NCBI RefSeq assembly: GCF_002262885.1 | Contig: NZ_NKYF01000005.1 | Span: forward strand, 248,001-312,000 | DNA: 64,000 bases | Direction of reading: 5' to 3' | From: Pseudonocardia sp. MH-G8 | Lineage (GTDB): Bacteria > Actinomycetota > Actinomycetes > Mycobacteriales > Pseudonocardiaceae | In this document: piece after piece, positions 24,386 to 33,372 of the stretch | Layout of the letters: every line of letters starts with the position of its first letter | Position numbering within the stretch: the stretch's first letter is position 1 | Program-made: the position numbers and the translations under genes | Notes under the pieces: generated by a model | Told to the model about the DNA's origin: nothing | Database searches by the model: none | The model's input: only the letters and a program-made list of their open reading frames with translations

Positions 24386-25828
24386 CTACCGCGGCACAGC
24401 GTTTCGCCGGATCACGTCGGCGTAGTACAGCGCGCTGTCCTTCAGCGTTCTGACCTGCGTCTCGTAGTCCACGTGGACGATCCCGAAACGCTTCGAGTAA
24501 CCCCACGCCCACTCGAAGTTGTCCAGCAGCGACCAGACGTAGTAGCCGGTCACCGGTGCGCCCGCCTCGATCGCCTCGTGCACGGCGGCGAGGTGGGTGC
24601 GCAGGTACGCGATCCGGTCGCTGTCGACGATGCGGCCCTCGTCGTTCACCGTGTCCGGGAACGCCGACCCGTTCTCGGTGACCATGATCTCCAGGCCGGG
24701 CGCTTCCCGGGCCACTCGCAGCAGCAGCTCGGTGAGCCCGCGCGGGTCGATGCTCCAGCCCATGTCGGTCTTGCGGCCGTGCTGGGTCGGGAACTCGACG
24801 TCGTCGCAGGCGATCCACGGGCTGGCGGTGCCGTCGCCGTGGCCGTCGGCGTTCTCCTTCGGGCGCTCCCGCGTCCAGTGCCGCACCGGGGTGGGGGAGT
24901 AGTAGTTCACGCCCAGCACATCGATCGGGGCCGAGATCACCTCGAGGTCGCCGTCGCGCACGAACGACCAGTCCGTGACGCCCGCGGTGTCGGCCTGCAC
25001 GTCGGCGGGGTAGGTGCCGCGCAGCACCGGGTCGAGGAAGACCCGGTTCTGCAGGCCGTCGACCCGGCGCGCGGCCTCGGTGTCCAGCACGGAGTCGGGC
25101 TTCTCCGGCCGCACCCAGGCGAGGTTCAGCGTGGTCGCCACCCGCGCCGAGGGGGCGGCGCGGCGGATCGCCGCGTTCGCGAGCCCGTGGGCGAGGTTGA
25201 GGTGGTGCACCGCCGCGAGGGCGGCGGCCGGTTCGGTACGGCCCGGTGCGTGCACGCCGCTGGCGTAGCCGAGGTAGGCGCTGCACCACGGCTCGTTGAG
25301 GGTGATGAACAGGGGCACCCGGTCGCCCAGCGCCGCCGCGACGACCTCGGCGTACTCCCCGAACCGCTCGGCGGTGCGCCGCTCGGCCCAGCCACCGGCG
25401 TCCTCGAGGGCCTGCGGGAGGTCCCAGTGGTACAGGGTGATCGAGGGGCTGATCCCGTGCGCGAGCAGTTCGTCGACCAGGTCGGAGTAGAAGGCGACGC
25501 CCTCCGGGTTGACCGGCCCCAGCGTGTCGGGGGTGACCTGCGGCGTGATCCGCGGCCACGACACCGAGAACCGGTAGGAGGTGAGCCCCAGCCGCGCCAT
25601 CAGCGCGACGTCCTCGCGGAACCGGTGGTAGTGGTCGTCCGCGACGTCGCCGGTCTCTCCCCGTACGACGCGTCCCGGCGTGTGCGAGTAGGTGTCCCAG
25701 ATCGACGGGGTGCGCCCGCCCTCGGCGACGGCGCCCTCGATCTGGTACGCGGCCGTCGCGGATCCCCACAGGAACCCCTGTGGGAACTGCAGCGCATCGG
25801 TCGACGGTGCTGCCTGCGTGGTGGTCAA
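24386..25828 (-). CDS. Family GH1 beta-glucosidase
   Basis: 480 residues, full-length GH1 TIM barrel. N-terminal signature [14 protein letters not shown] near residue 18; acid/base Glu in TLNEPW; nucleophile Glu in MVTENG; aglycone-side [13 protein letters not shown] near the C-terminus. No signal peptide, so it acts in the cytoplasm on imported beta-glucosides such as cellobiose. Last gene of a minus-strand operon after two sugar permeases and a binding protein, which suggests that the importer delivers its substrate. The stem-loop at 24341 follows. Confidence 0.94.
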   Translation of the reverse strand: MTTTQAAPSTDALQFPQGFLWGSATAAYQIEGAVAEGGRTPSIWDTYSHTPGRVVRGETGDVADDHYHRFREDVALMARLGLTSYRFSVSWPRITPQVTPDTLGPVNPEGVAFYSDLVDELLAHGISPSITLYHWDLPQALEDAGGWAERRTAERFGEYAEVVAAALGDRVPLFITLNEPWCSAYLGYASGVHAPGRTEPAAALAAVHHLNLAHGLANAAIRRAAPSARVATTLNLAWVRPEKPDSVLDTEAARRVDGLQNRVFLDPVLRGTYPADVQADTAGVTDWSFVRDGDLEVISAPIDVLGVNYYSPTPVRHWTRERPKENADGHGDGTASPWIACDDVEFPTQHGRKTDMGWSIDPRGLTELLLRVAREAPGLEIMVTENGSAFPDTVNDEGRIVDSDRIAYLRTHLAAVHEAIEAGAPVTGYYVWSLLDNFEWAWGYSKRFGIVHVDYETQVRTLKDSALYYADVIRRNAVPR

Positions 25829-25868
25829 GATCGTCCTTCCGTTGGTGTGAACGTGGATCGGAGAGGGC

Positions 25869-26768
25869 TCAGCCCTTCACGGCCCCGGCCATGATTCCGC
25901 CCACGATCTGGCGTCCGAGCAGCACGAACACCACGAGCACGGGCAACGTGCCGACGAGGGTGCCGGCCATGATCACCGCGGTGTCAGGCACGTAGCCGCT
26001 GCCGAGGTTGTTCAGTGCCACCTGGACGGTCGGGTTCGTCGAGTTGAGGGTGATGACGGGCCAGAAGAAGTCGTTCCACGCCGTCATGAACGTGAGCATC
26101 GCGAGCACCGCGGCGCCCGGGCGGGCGATCGGCAGCACGACGCTCCAGAACGTGCGCAGGGAGGTGGCCCCGTCCATCCGCGCCGCCTCCAGCAGCTCGT
26201 CGGGCAGCGACTGCACGAGGTACTGCCGCATGAAGAACACACCGAACGCGGTGACCAGCGACGGCAGGATCACCGAGGGCAGCGTGCCGGCGAGCCCCAG
26301 GTCGGCCATGATCGAGTACAGCGGCACGACCGCGAGCGTCGGTGGGATCATCATCGTGCCCAGCGTGAGGCCGAACAACACGTTCCGGCCCCGGAACCGC
26401 AGCTTGCCGAACGCGAACCCGGCCAGCGTGCACAGCAGCACCGTGGCGACGGTGATGGTGGCCGAGACCACCAGCGAGTTCCACAGCGCGAGCCCGATGT
26501 TCTGCTGCCCCATCGCCGTGGCGATGTTGGTGAACAGGTCGTCGCCGGGCAGCAGCGGGGGCGGGAAGACGTTCATCTCGGCCATCGGTCTGCTCGCCGC
26601 GACGAGCATGTAGTAGAAGGGCGCGATGAACACCAGGGTGGTGATGCCGAGGATGGTGTAGACCACCCAGCCGGCGCGCTCGTTGTCCCCGCCCGACTCC
26701 CGGCGGGGCCGCAGCCGCGCCGGTGGCGACGCGGGTGCCGCGGCGGTGCGTTCGTCGACGATCGTCAC
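25869..26768 (-). CDS. CUT1 sugar ABC transporter, MalG-type permease
   Basis: 299 residues from a GTG overlapping the upstream permease stop by 4 bp. Six membrane helices; the EAA coupling motif reads [22 protein letters not shown]. The N-terminal 30 residues are polar and cytoplasmic. Pairs with the permease encoded directly upstream to make the heteromeric channel. No ATPase is in this operon; such systems commonly share an MsiK-like ATPase encoded elsewhere in actinobacteria. Confidence 0.93.
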   Translation of the reverse strand: MTIVDERTAAAPASPPARLRPRRESGGDNERAGWVVYTILGITTLVFIAPFYYMLVAASRPMAEMNVFPPPLLPGDDLFTNIATAMGQQNIGLALWNSLVVSATITVATVLLCTLAGFAFGKLRFRGRNVLFGLTLGTMMIPPTLAVVPLYSIMADLGLAGTLPSVILPSLVTAFGVFFMRQYLVQSLPDELLEAARMDGATSLRTFWSVVLPIARPGAAVLAMLTFMTAWNDFFWPVITLNSTNPTVQVALNNLGSGYVPDTAVIMAGTLVGTLPVLVVFVLLGRQIVGGIMAGAVKG

Positions 26769-27754
26769 GAGAGCAGGTCCTCTCCTGCGGCGCGGCGCCT
26801 GCGCGAGAGCCGCGTGTTGACCAGGACGAGCACGATGATCAGGACGAACATCACCCAGGCGACGGTGGCCGCGCGCCCGAGCTGCCCGTAGTGCCAGCCC
26901 TGCTCGTACATGAACAGCCCGAGCGTCTGGTACTGGTTCACCGATCCGCCGTTCGGTGTGCCGCCGCCGAACAGCAACGGCTCGGCGAACAGCTGGCTGG
27001 CCCCGATCGTCGACACGATGATCGTGAACATGATCGTCGGGCGCAGGCCGGGGATCGTGACGTGCAGGAACTGGCGCCAGTGGCTCGCCCCGTCGATCGC
27101 CGCGGCCTCGTAGAGGTCCTTGGAGATCGACTGCATGCCTGCGAGGTAGATCAGGGCGTTGTAGCCGGTCCAGTGCCAGATCACGATCACGGAGATCGCG
27201 ATCTGGGCGGTCCAGTCGCCGTTGCGCCAGTCGATCGGCTCGATGCCGACGAGCCCGATGAGGCCGTTCACCAGGCCCTGGTCGCGTCCGAAGATCAGCG
27301 CGAACACCAGGGTGGCGGCGGCGACCGACGTGGCGTAGGGCATGAGCATCGCGATGCGCAGGAACGTCCGGCCGCGCAGCTTGTAGTTGAGCAGGTGGGC
27401 CAGGCCCAGCGCCATCAGCAGCTGCGGCACGGTCGACAGGACGCCGATCGTGAACGTCTTCCACAGCGAGTTGTAGAAGTCGGGGTTGGCGAACAGCCAG
27501 GCGAAGTTGTCGAGCCCGTTCCAGCGCATCCGGCTGCCGAGCCGGTAGGAGTGCAAGCTGATCCACGCCGTGTAGAGCAGCGGAAACAGCCCGAACGCGC
27601 CGAACGCCAGGAAGAACGGCGCGACGTAGACGTAGGGAGCCGACCGGCCCTCCCAGCGGTACAGCCGGGAGCGCCAGTGCGACCGAGGTGGGGACCCGGC
27701 CCCCGGGGGCGGCGTGCGCTCCCCGGGGACCGGACGGTCGACCTGCAGGGACAT
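26765..27754 (-). CDS. CUT1 sugar ABC transporter, MalF-type permease
   Basis: 329 residues with six helices after a Pro/Arg-rich 35-residue N-terminus. SAPYVYVAPFFLAFGAFGLF begins helix 1 and LYEAAAIDGASHWRQFLHVTIPGL is the EAA loop. It lies three bases after the stop of the binding-protein gene. Forms the pore with the MalG-type subunit. Confidence 0.93.
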   Translation of the reverse strand: MSLQVDRPVPGERTPPPGAGSPPRSHWRSRLYRWEGRSAPYVYVAPFFLAFGAFGLFPLLYTAWISLHSYRLGSRMRWNGLDNFAWLFANPDFYNSLWKTFTIGVLSTVPQLLMALGLAHLLNYKLRGRTFLRIAMLMPYATSVAAATLVFALIFGRDQGLVNGLIGLVGIEPIDWRNGDWTAQIAISVIVIWHWTGYNALIYLAGMQSISKDLYEAAAIDGASHWRQFLHVTIPGLRPTIMFTIIVSTIGASQLFAEPLLFGGGTPNGGSVNQYQTLGLFMYEQGWHYGQLGRAATVAWVMFVLIIVLVLVNTRLSRRRRAAGEDLLS

Positions 27755-27757
27755 CCG

Positions 27758-29065
27758 TCAGCCGATCTGGTTGGAGATCGTGTCGACGGCGCTGCTCCAG
27801 GCCTGCTCGGGGCTCGCGCCGGTGGTCTCGACCGACAGCAGGGCCTGCACGATGGCCTCCTCGATGGCCCCGTCGTTCGCGCCCATCGTCTGTACCGGCG
27901 CGCTCTCCGCGGACTCGGAGAAGATCTTGCCGATCGGGGCGTCCGAGAAGTACGGGTCGGTGGCGTCGGAGACCGACTCGAGCGCCGCGGTGCGCGACGG
28001 GAAGTTGGCCACCTCGCGGAAGACGCGCTCCTGCTGCTCGGGGGCGGTGAGCCAGGCGATCAGCCGGCCTGCCGCGTCCTTGTGCTCGCTCACCGCGGGA
28101 ATGCCGAGGTAGGAACCGCCCCAGTTGCCGCCGGCACCGCCGGGCAGGGTGGTGATGTTCCACTGACCCGAGCCGGCGTCGCCCGCCTTGCCCTTGATGT
28201 AGCCCATCATCCAGGACGGGCAGGCGATCGTGGCGAAGGAGCCGGAGGCGAAGCCCTGGTCCCACGCCGGGTCGAGGTACTGCTCGAGGCGCGCGGTGAG
28301 GCCGTTCTGGCCGGCGCGGGCCGCGGTGTCGAAGGCGGAGCGGATGACCGGGTTGGTGTCGTAGACCGGCTCGCCCGCGGCGTTCGAGTAGAGCTCGCTC
28401 TCCTGCGAGATGATCGCGTTGAACAGGCCGCCCGCGGAGTCGTGCCAGGCGTTGCCCTCCGGGGCGTTGGCCTGGTAGCGCTCGCCGAGCGCGAGGAACC
28501 CGTTCCAGTCGGGCATCTCGGCGGCCAGCGCGGCGGGGTCGGTGGGCAGCCCGGCCTGGCCGAGCAGGTCCTGGCGGTAGCAGATGGCCATCGGCCCGAT
28601 GTCGGTGCCGAGGCCGAGCACCGCGCCGTCGTCGGTGGTGGCGGCGTCGCTCTTCCACTCGAGGTAGCCGTCGAGGGCCTCGCCCGCGGGGGTCTCCCGG
28701 AGGTCGGTCCACATGTCCGGCTGGTTCGTGGTGACGTCGGCGATGCGCGCCACCTCGATGCCCTGGACGTCGGCCACGCCCGTGCCCGACGCGAGCCGGG
28801 TCTGCAGCGCGGGCCAGTAGTTCGTCTCGCCCTGGGTGGACTCGTACCGGATCGTCACGCCCGGGTTGAGCTGCTCGTACTCGTCGAACAGTCCGGCCTC
28901 CTCGAAGCCCATCGTGCCGAACAGGCCGACCGAGATCTCGACGGGCTCGCCGGGGGCGGGACCGGTGTCACCGGTGCCATCCGAGCCGCCGCAGGCGGCG
29001 AGCAGCAGCAAGCTGCTCGTGGCGACGACGGCCGTGGCGACCGCCGTTCTCCGTGGGGTCTGCAT
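27758..29065 (-). CDS. CUT1 sugar-binding lipoprotein
   Basis: 435 residues. Type II signal peptide MQTPRRTAVATAVVAT... with lipobox LAAC near residue 25 and a Gly/Ser/Asp linker. The rest is a family 1 solute-binding protein (SBP_bac_1): NPGVTIRYESTQGETNYWPAL, GLGTDIGPMAICYRQDLL and GKAGDAGSGQWNITTLPGG (aromatic sugar pocket) are typical of cellobiose/oligosaccharide binders. First gene of the operon, preceded by two LacI-type operators. With a GH1 enzyme in the operon, a beta-glucoside ligand is likely. Confidence 0.92.
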   Translation of the reverse strand: MQTPRRTAVATAVVATSSLLLLAACGGSDGTGDTGPAPGEPVEISVGLFGTMGFEEAGLFDEYEQLNPGVTIRYESTQGETNYWPALQTRLASGTGVADVQGIEVARIADVTTNQPDMWTDLRETPAGEALDGYLEWKSDAATTDDGAVLGLGTDIGPMAICYRQDLLGQAGLPTDPAALAAEMPDWNGFLALGERYQANAPEGNAWHDSAGGLFNAIISQESELYSNAAGEPVYDTNPVIRSAFDTAARAGQNGLTARLEQYLDPAWDQGFASGSFATIACPSWMMGYIKGKAGDAGSGQWNITTLPGGAGGNWGGSYLGIPAVSEHKDAAGRLIAWLTAPEQQERVFREVANFPSRTAALESVSDATDPYFSDAPIGKIFSESAESAPVQTMGANDGAIEEAIVQALLSVETTGASPEQAWSSAVDTISNQIG

Positions 29066-29081
29066 TGATCCTCCATAACGG

Positions 29082-29095
29082 TGAGAGCGCTCTCA
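29082..29095. promoter_or_regulatory. LacI-type operator O1
   Basis: Perfect 14-base palindrome TGAGAGCGCTCTCA, 17 bases upstream of the binding-protein start; the form expected for LacI-family repressors of beta-glucoside genes in actinobacteria. Confidence 0.85.
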
Positions 29096-29135
29096 CGACT
29101 CCCTCGGAGGGTCCCGATCGGGAGAGCTCCTGTCA

Positions 29136-29149
29136 AGAGAGCGCTCTCA
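29136..29149. promoter_or_regulatory. LacI-type operator O2
   Basis: AGAGAGCGCTCTCA with a perfect 12-base core, centred 54 bases from O1, about five helical turns. It lies between the operon and the 3' end of the LacI gene. Two sites on the same helix face suit cooperative or looped repression. Confidence 0.85.
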
Positions 29150-29230
29150 GGACGTAACGGAGTCGTGTTCCGAGCGCGGTCGCGGTACAGGAGCGGGCCC
29201 GCAAGCCCGCCGGAGCGGAGCGGAGGCCGA

Positions 29231-30256
29231 CTACGCGGAATCGCGGAGGACGATCTCGGTGCCCATCACCACCGGCTCCTGCGGCTCGCCGCTGTCGATG
29301 CCGGCGAGCAGGCGGCCGGCGAGCGCCTGGCCCATGGCGATGATGGGCTGGCGGACCGAGGTGATCGCCGGCCGGGCCGAGGCGCCGAGGGGGGAGTCGT
29401 CGAAGCCGACGACGGCCACGTCCTGCGGGACGCGGTGCCCGGACTCGGCGAGCACCTGCAGCGCGCCGAGCGCCATCAGGTCGTTGGCGACGAAGAGCCC
29501 GTCGAGGGCGACGTCGCCGGCCAGCAGCTGCGCCATCGCGTCGCGGCCGCCTGCCATCGAGAAGTCACCCTCCGCGACGCCGTAGCTGCGCAGATCGTGG
29601 GCCGCGAGCTCCGCCTCGTAGCCCGCGAGCCGGTCGATCGAGGGGGTCATGTCCATCGGGCCGGTGATCGTCGCGAGCCGGCGCCGACCCTTGTCGACGA
29701 GCAGCCGCACGGCCGACCGGGCGCCACCGACGTTGTCGGCCGACACGTAGGGGATCGTGCTGGTCGCCGCGAACGGCCGACCGGCCAGGATCACCGGGAT
29801 CCCGGCCGCCTGCAGCCTGCCCGGGAGCGGGTCGTCGCCGTGCAGCGACACGAAGATCACGCCGTCGAGGTGGCCGCCGCGGGCGAAGCGCTCGAAGCGT
29901 TCGCGGTCCTTCTCGCCGGCCAGGACGGTGAAGACCAGCTGTACGTCGTGCTCGGCCACCGTCGTGTGTGCGCCGCGCAGGACGAGCGCGAAGTACGGGT
30001 CGGCGAAGAACCGCTCCTCGGACTCGGCCACGACGAAGGCGATCGAGTCGCTCCGGCGCGTCATCAGGGAGCGGGCGGCCCGGTTGGTGACGTAGGACAG
30101 CTCGTCGGCGGCCGCCAGCACGGCCTCCCGTGCCTGTTGCCCCACGTTCGGTGATCCGGCGAGCACCCGCCCCGCGGTCGCCCGGGACACGCCGGCGAGC
30201 GCGGCCACCGACTCGAGCGTCGGGGCCGTGCGTCCGCCTGGTCGCAGCGCTGTCAT
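29231..30256 (-). CDS. LacI-family regulator of the beta-glucoside operon
   Basis: 341 residues from ATG 30256 (ATG 30268 possible). N-terminal helix-turn-helix TLESVAALAGVSRATAGRVL, where the recognition helix reads SRATAGRV in place of the common SxxTVSRV, then the LacI hinge and a periplasmic-binding-protein-like effector domain (NDLMALGALQVL, VVGFDDSPLG). It is followed on the same strand by two perfect GAGAGCGCTCTC operators and the importer and beta-glucosidase genes, so it most likely represses that operon. Confidence 0.92.
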   Translation of the reverse strand: MTALRPGGRTAPTLESVAALAGVSRATAGRVLAGSPNVGQQAREAVLAAADELSYVTNRAARSLMTRRSDSIAFVVAESEERFFADPYFALVLRGAHTTVAEHDVQLVFTVLAGEKDRERFERFARGGHLDGVIFVSLHGDDPLPGRLQAAGIPVILAGRPFAATSTIPYVSADNVGGARSAVRLLVDKGRRRLATITGPMDMTPSIDRLAGYEAELAAHDLRSYGVAEGDFSMAGGRDAMAQLLAGDVALDGLFVANDLMALGALQVLAESGHRVPQDVAVVGFDDSPLGASARPAITSVRQPIIAMGQALAGRLLAGIDSGEPQEPVVMGTEIVLRDSA

Positions 30257-30326
30257 GCCCGCAAGCATCTCAAGGTCGGGCTCGGATTCGCAGCACGACC
30301 GCGCTCCGGGGTCACGCTGCACCATC

Positions 30327-30391
30327 CATGATCGTCAGATCGGCGCGAAAGCCGACCGGATCCGTCGGGAAACGCGCCGATTCGGCGATCA
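30327..30391. repeat. Intergenic palindromic repeat, family C copy 1
   Basis: CATGATC ... TCGGCGCGAAA ... GATC ... AACGCGCCGA ... CGATCA: two nested pairs of complementary arms. The same blocks with the same spacing recur at 43624-43690. Located upstream of the LacI gene start. Confidence 0.75.
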
Positions 30392-30398
30392 CCGCCCG

Positions 30399-30466
30399 CC
30401 GCACACACAGCCACCCCTCCGCACACGGGCCCCGAGGTCTGTGCCGAGACCGGAAGGTGTGTGCGG
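30399..30466. repeat. CACACAC-type inverted repeat, family D copy 1
   Basis: Exact 10-base arms CCGCACACAC (30399-30408) and GTGTGTGCGG (30457-30466) with an internal CCGCACACGGGC. It lies just past the stop of the pseudouridine synthase gene. Related in sequence to the hairpin at 34050-34113. Confidence 0.6.
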
Positions 30467-30486
30467 TCCCGTGCCCCCGCGTCCAG

Positions 30487-31419
30487 CTAGTGGGAGGCCC
30501 AGTCGGCGTAGGACGTCCAGGCCTGCAGCTGCAGGCGGGTGCGGAACCGGCGTTGCTGCCCGCTGACGGGGTCCTGGAACTCCAGCTCCGTGGCGAGCAG
30601 CTGCAACGGGCGGCGGAAGTCGTCGAGGGGGCGGTCGGTGAGCACGGGGTAGAAGTCGTCGCCGAGCAGGGGGACGCCGAGACCGCTCATGTGCAGGCGC
30701 AGCTGGTGAGTGCGCCCGCTCTCGGGGACGAGCCGGTAGTGGGCGAGGCCGTCTCGGTGCGCGAGCAGCTCGACGTGCGTGACGGCGTTGGGCGCTCCCG
30801 GCTCCTCGTACGCGCGGATCACGCCGCGCTCCTTGACGATCCGGCTGCGCACCGTGCGGGGGAGCTCGAGGCCGGGGTCGTGCCGGGCCACCGCCTCGTA
30901 GGTCTTGCGGACCCGCCGGTCGCGGAACAGCGTCTGGTAGGCGCCGCGCCGCTCCGGGCGCACCACGAACATCAGCAGGCCCGCGGTGACCCGGTCCAGC
31001 CGGTGGGCGGGGGACAGCGCGGGCAGGTCCAACTCGCGCCGAAGGCGCACGAGCGCGGTCTCGAGGATGTGGCGCCCGCGCGGGATCGTCGCCAGGAAAT
31101 GTGGCTTGTCGACGACGAGGAGATCATCGTCGCGGTGCACGATGCCGATCCCGAACGGCACCGCGACCTCGTCGGGAAGGTCCCGGTGGAACCACAGGAA
31201 CGACTCCGGCACGAACGGTGCGTCCGGGCCGATCGGGCCGTCGACGCCGACGATGCGCTCCTCGCGCAGCATGGCGTCGATGCGGGCCGGGTCGACGCGG
31301 GGCAGCCGCTCGACCAGGTGGTCGCGCATCGTGGCCCACGGCGGCCCCTCGGGGGATGCCACGGGTGTGCGCAGCCGGACCGGATCGAGCCCGTGCCGCG
31401 GGGGCAGCGGCGAGGCCAA
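30487..31419 (-). CDS. RluA-family pseudouridine synthase
   Basis: 310 residues. The catalytic-aspartate motif is HRLDRVTAGLLMF (about residue 160); the KPHFLATIPRGRH segment and the ESGRTHQLRLHMSGLG motif complete the RluA/RsuA fold. The N-terminal 80 residues replace a classical S4 domain and read WATMRDHLVERLPRVDPARI. It isomerises uridine in an RNA target, probably rRNA or tRNA; which site is not evident. Monocistronic, followed by the family D repeat. Confidence 0.9.
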   Translation of the reverse strand: MASPLPPRHGLDPVRLRTPVASPEGPPWATMRDHLVERLPRVDPARIDAMLREERIVGVDGPIGPDAPFVPESFLWFHRDLPDEVAVPFGIGIVHRDDDLLVVDKPHFLATIPRGRHILETALVRLRRELDLPALSPAHRLDRVTAGLLMFVVRPERRGAYQTLFRDRRVRKTYEAVARHDPGLELPRTVRSRIVKERGVIRAYEEPGAPNAVTHVELLAHRDGLAHYRLVPESGRTHQLRLHMSGLGVPLLGDDFYPVLTDRPLDDFRRPLQLLATELEFQDPVSGQQRRFRTRLQLQAWTSYADWASH

Positions 31420-31489
31420 CTTGCGCCTCAGCGGGAACGCCCCAGCGCCCGCCGGCCCGACACACCCGGGAGACTTCCGGCGGGGGGCA

Positions 31490-32419
31490 CTAGATTTCGT
31501 CGCGGATCGCGGTGAGGATCTTGGTGGTGCGGTCCGGCGGCTCCACCTGCGCGCACAGCCGGTCCATGACCGCCGCGTAGTGCTCCACGTCGGCGCGCTT
31601 GTCCAGGTACAGCGCGCTCGTCAGCTGCTCGAGGTAGACGATGTCGGGCAAGTCGGGTTCGGCGAAGCGCAGGATCGCGAACGGGCCGCCGGCCGCGGCA
31701 TGGCCGCCGTAGGAGAAGGGCGCCACCTGCAGCGAGATCTGCGGGAGCTCGTTCATCTCGATGAGGTGGTTGATCTGCTCACGGGACTGCGCGGGCCCGA
31801 GCAGCGACCGGCGCAGGGCCGCCTCGTCGACCACGGCCCACAGCGTGGGCGGGGTGGGACCGATGAGCAGCTCCTGGCGCTGCATCCGCAGCTCCACCCG
31901 GCGCTCCACCTCGACCGGGTCGCTGTGCCCCAGCATCGTGACGGCGCGCGCGTAGTCGCGCGTCTGGAGCAGCCCCGGAACGAACTGGAGCTCGTAGTTC
32001 CTGATGACCGCCGCGGCCTGCTCCAGGCCGAGGTAGGTCTCGAACCAGCTGGGCAGCAGGTCCGAGTAGCGGTGCCACCAGCCGGGTGTGTTGGCCTGAC
32101 GGGCGAGGTCGAGGAACTCGGCGCGCTCGGCCGGGTCCTGCACGCCGTAGGCCGTGAGCAGGTCGGCGACGTCGCGTTCCTTGAACCCGACGCGCCCCAG
32201 CTCCAGCCGGCTGATCTTGGCGGGTGACGCGCGGATCGCCTCGCCCGCGCGCTCCCGGGTGACGCCCGCGGCCTCGCGCTTGCGCCGCAGCGCACCGCCG
32301 AGGCCGATGCGGAGCACCGTGGGACCGGTGACGGGCCCCTTGAGCGCCGGGGCCGAGACCGGGTCGATGACGGACCGGCCGAACGGTTCGGCTTCCGCGT
32401 CGTCGGGCACGGCGGTCAT
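31490..32419 (-). CDS. XRE-type regulator with DUF5753 domain
   Basis: 309 residues from ATG 32419 (GGGGGAG just upstream). Helix-turn-helix LGGALRRKREAAGVTRERAGEAI near residue 40, then a DUF5753 domain (WWHRYSDLLPSWFETYLGLEQAA, NYELQFVPGLLQTRDYARA). This architecture is widespread in filamentous actinomycetes, usually beside a DUF397 gene, as here. Some members control development or antibiotic production; others are cryptic. It follows the DUF397 gene on the same strand by 119 bases. Confidence 0.9.
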   Translation of the reverse strand: MTAVPDDAEAEPFGRSVIDPVSAPALKGPVTGPTVLRIGLGGALRRKREAAGVTRERAGEAIRASPAKISRLELGRVGFKERDVADLLTAYGVQDPAERAEFLDLARQANTPGWWHRYSDLLPSWFETYLGLEQAAAVIRNYELQFVPGLLQTRDYARAVTMLGHSDPVEVERRVELRMQRQELLIGPTPPTLWAVVDEAALRRSLLGPAQSREQINHLIEMNELPQISLQVAPFSYGGHAAAGGPFAILRFAEPDLPDIVYLEQLTSALYLDKRADVEHYAAVMDRLCAQVEPPDRTTKILTAIRDEI

Positions 32420-32538
32420 GGGCTCCCCCGGAAGTGTGCGACTGGTCCTGCTCATTCGGTCGTACTCGCTGCACAGCGTAGTGAGAACAGTCACTCTGCC
32501 GTGCATCCGCACGAACGGCAAGCGTGCGCAGATGCGCG

Positions 32539-32787
32539 TCAGCCTCCCAGATCGTCGAACTCTCCGCTACGGGCGGCGCGCAGGAAAGCCGCCACCGCGT
32601 CGCGGGTCCCGACCAGCACGGGGCCGGTCGGGAACCGCGAGTTGCGCAGCGCGATGTCTCCGTCGGCGAGTTCTGCCAGCTCAACACAGTTGCCGCTGGG
32701 GTTGCTCGCCGTGCTCTTGCGCCAGGTGATGGCCCACTGGGTGGTTCTGTGGGCGTCCCTGCAGATGTCCGTTGAAGCGAGTTGCAC
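32539..32787 (-). CDS. DUF397 small protein
   Basis: 82 residues from GTG 32787 (GTG 32805 possible). The DUF397 core is clear: TWRKSTASNPSGNCVELAEL, then GDIALRNSR and a C-terminal LRAARSGEFDDL. These proteins accompany XRE/DUF5753 regulators and are thought to modulate them. Here the DUF397 gene lies upstream of its partner, with short GTGC/GCAC-type motifs in the gaps. Confidence 0.85.
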   Translation of the reverse strand: MQLASTDICRDAHRTTQWAITWRKSTASNPSGNCVELAELADGDIALRNSRFPTGPVLVGTRDAVAAFLRAARSGEFDDLGG

Positions 32788-32805
32788 GTGCAGATGCTCA
32801 TGCAC
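32788..32805. promoter_or_regulatory. Candidate XRE/DUF397 operator
   Basis: GTGCAGATGCTCATGCAC, an imperfect palindrome between the divergent DUF397 and CxxC genes. A related GTGCGCAGATGCGCG lies at 32524-32538 between DUF397 and the XRE gene. The shared GTGC(N)CAGATGC pattern hints at autoregulation. Confidence 0.35.
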
Positions 32806-32895
32806 TGGCACTTGCGGATGCAAGCTCGGAGGGACACGATCAGGGTGCGACGAGCGCCACCCGACCGGATGGCGCGCAGCGAACGGGGGATGCCG

Positions 32896-33237
32896 ATGAG
32901 TTACTCCTGGGGGGCGAGCCGCGGCTCGGCGCACGTGAGCGGCCTGGCACTCGACCGTGCGGTCGCAGGTCCGCGGCCGGTCGACGGGCCGGCTGTGGCG
33001 CCCGAGCCCGATGGCCCGGTGCTCGAACAGCAGCGGGTGGCCGCCGAGCTCGCACCGATGGTCGAGGTCTGGCAGCGCCTGCTCGCCCAGCACGTGCCCG
33101 ACCGTGCCGGCCGCTGCCGCACCTGCACCAAGGGCGGCACCGGGCTGCCCACCACGCCATGGCCCTGTGTGATCCACGGCATCGCCGACATGGCGCGCCG
33201 CAGCTACGACGCCGAACGCAGCCGCGTCGCGTCCTAG
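32896..33237 (+). CDS. Small CxxC protein of the XRE/DUF397 locus
   Basis: 113 residues from ATG 32896, six bases after GGGGG (ATG 32890 is too close). The N-terminal half is low complexity; the C-terminal half has CRTCTKGG and PWPCVIHGIADMARRSYDAE, three cysteines and a histidine that could bind zinc. Small proteins of this kind are often found divergent from XRE/DUF397 pairs. Function unknown. Confidence 0.65.
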   Translation: MSYSWGASRGSAHVSGLALDRAVAGPRPVDGPAVAPEPDGPVLEQQRVAAELAPMVEVWQRLLAQHVPDRAGRCRTCTKGGTGLPTTPWPCVIHGIADMARRSYDAERSRVAS

Positions 33238-33329
33238 GCCCCTCCCCAGCCCGCGCCCGGACCCCGCCCCGGCCGCCACCGTGCGTGCCGGGTGCCGGGC
33301 GCCTCCCTCCGGCCACGGTCCGGGGGGAT

Positions 33330-33351
33330 CGGTTCGGAGCAGCCCGAACCG
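33330..33351. promoter_or_regulatory. Candidate autoregulatory operator of the ArsR-like gene
   Basis: CGGTTCGG and CCGAACCG (33330-33337, 33344-33351) form an 8-base inverted pair with a 6-base spacer, 21 bases before the ArsR-like start, the usual place for an autorepressor site. Confidence 0.55.
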
Positions 33352-33372
33352 TGGTTGCGGGAGGATCGGGTC

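Noticed and set aside
22258..24453. Plus-strand reading frames opposite the Ser-Asp tail, some rich in Gly/Val and some in Ser/Glu
   Set aside because: They mirror the repeat DNA and lack start signals; the minus-strand protein has recognisable RsdA regions.
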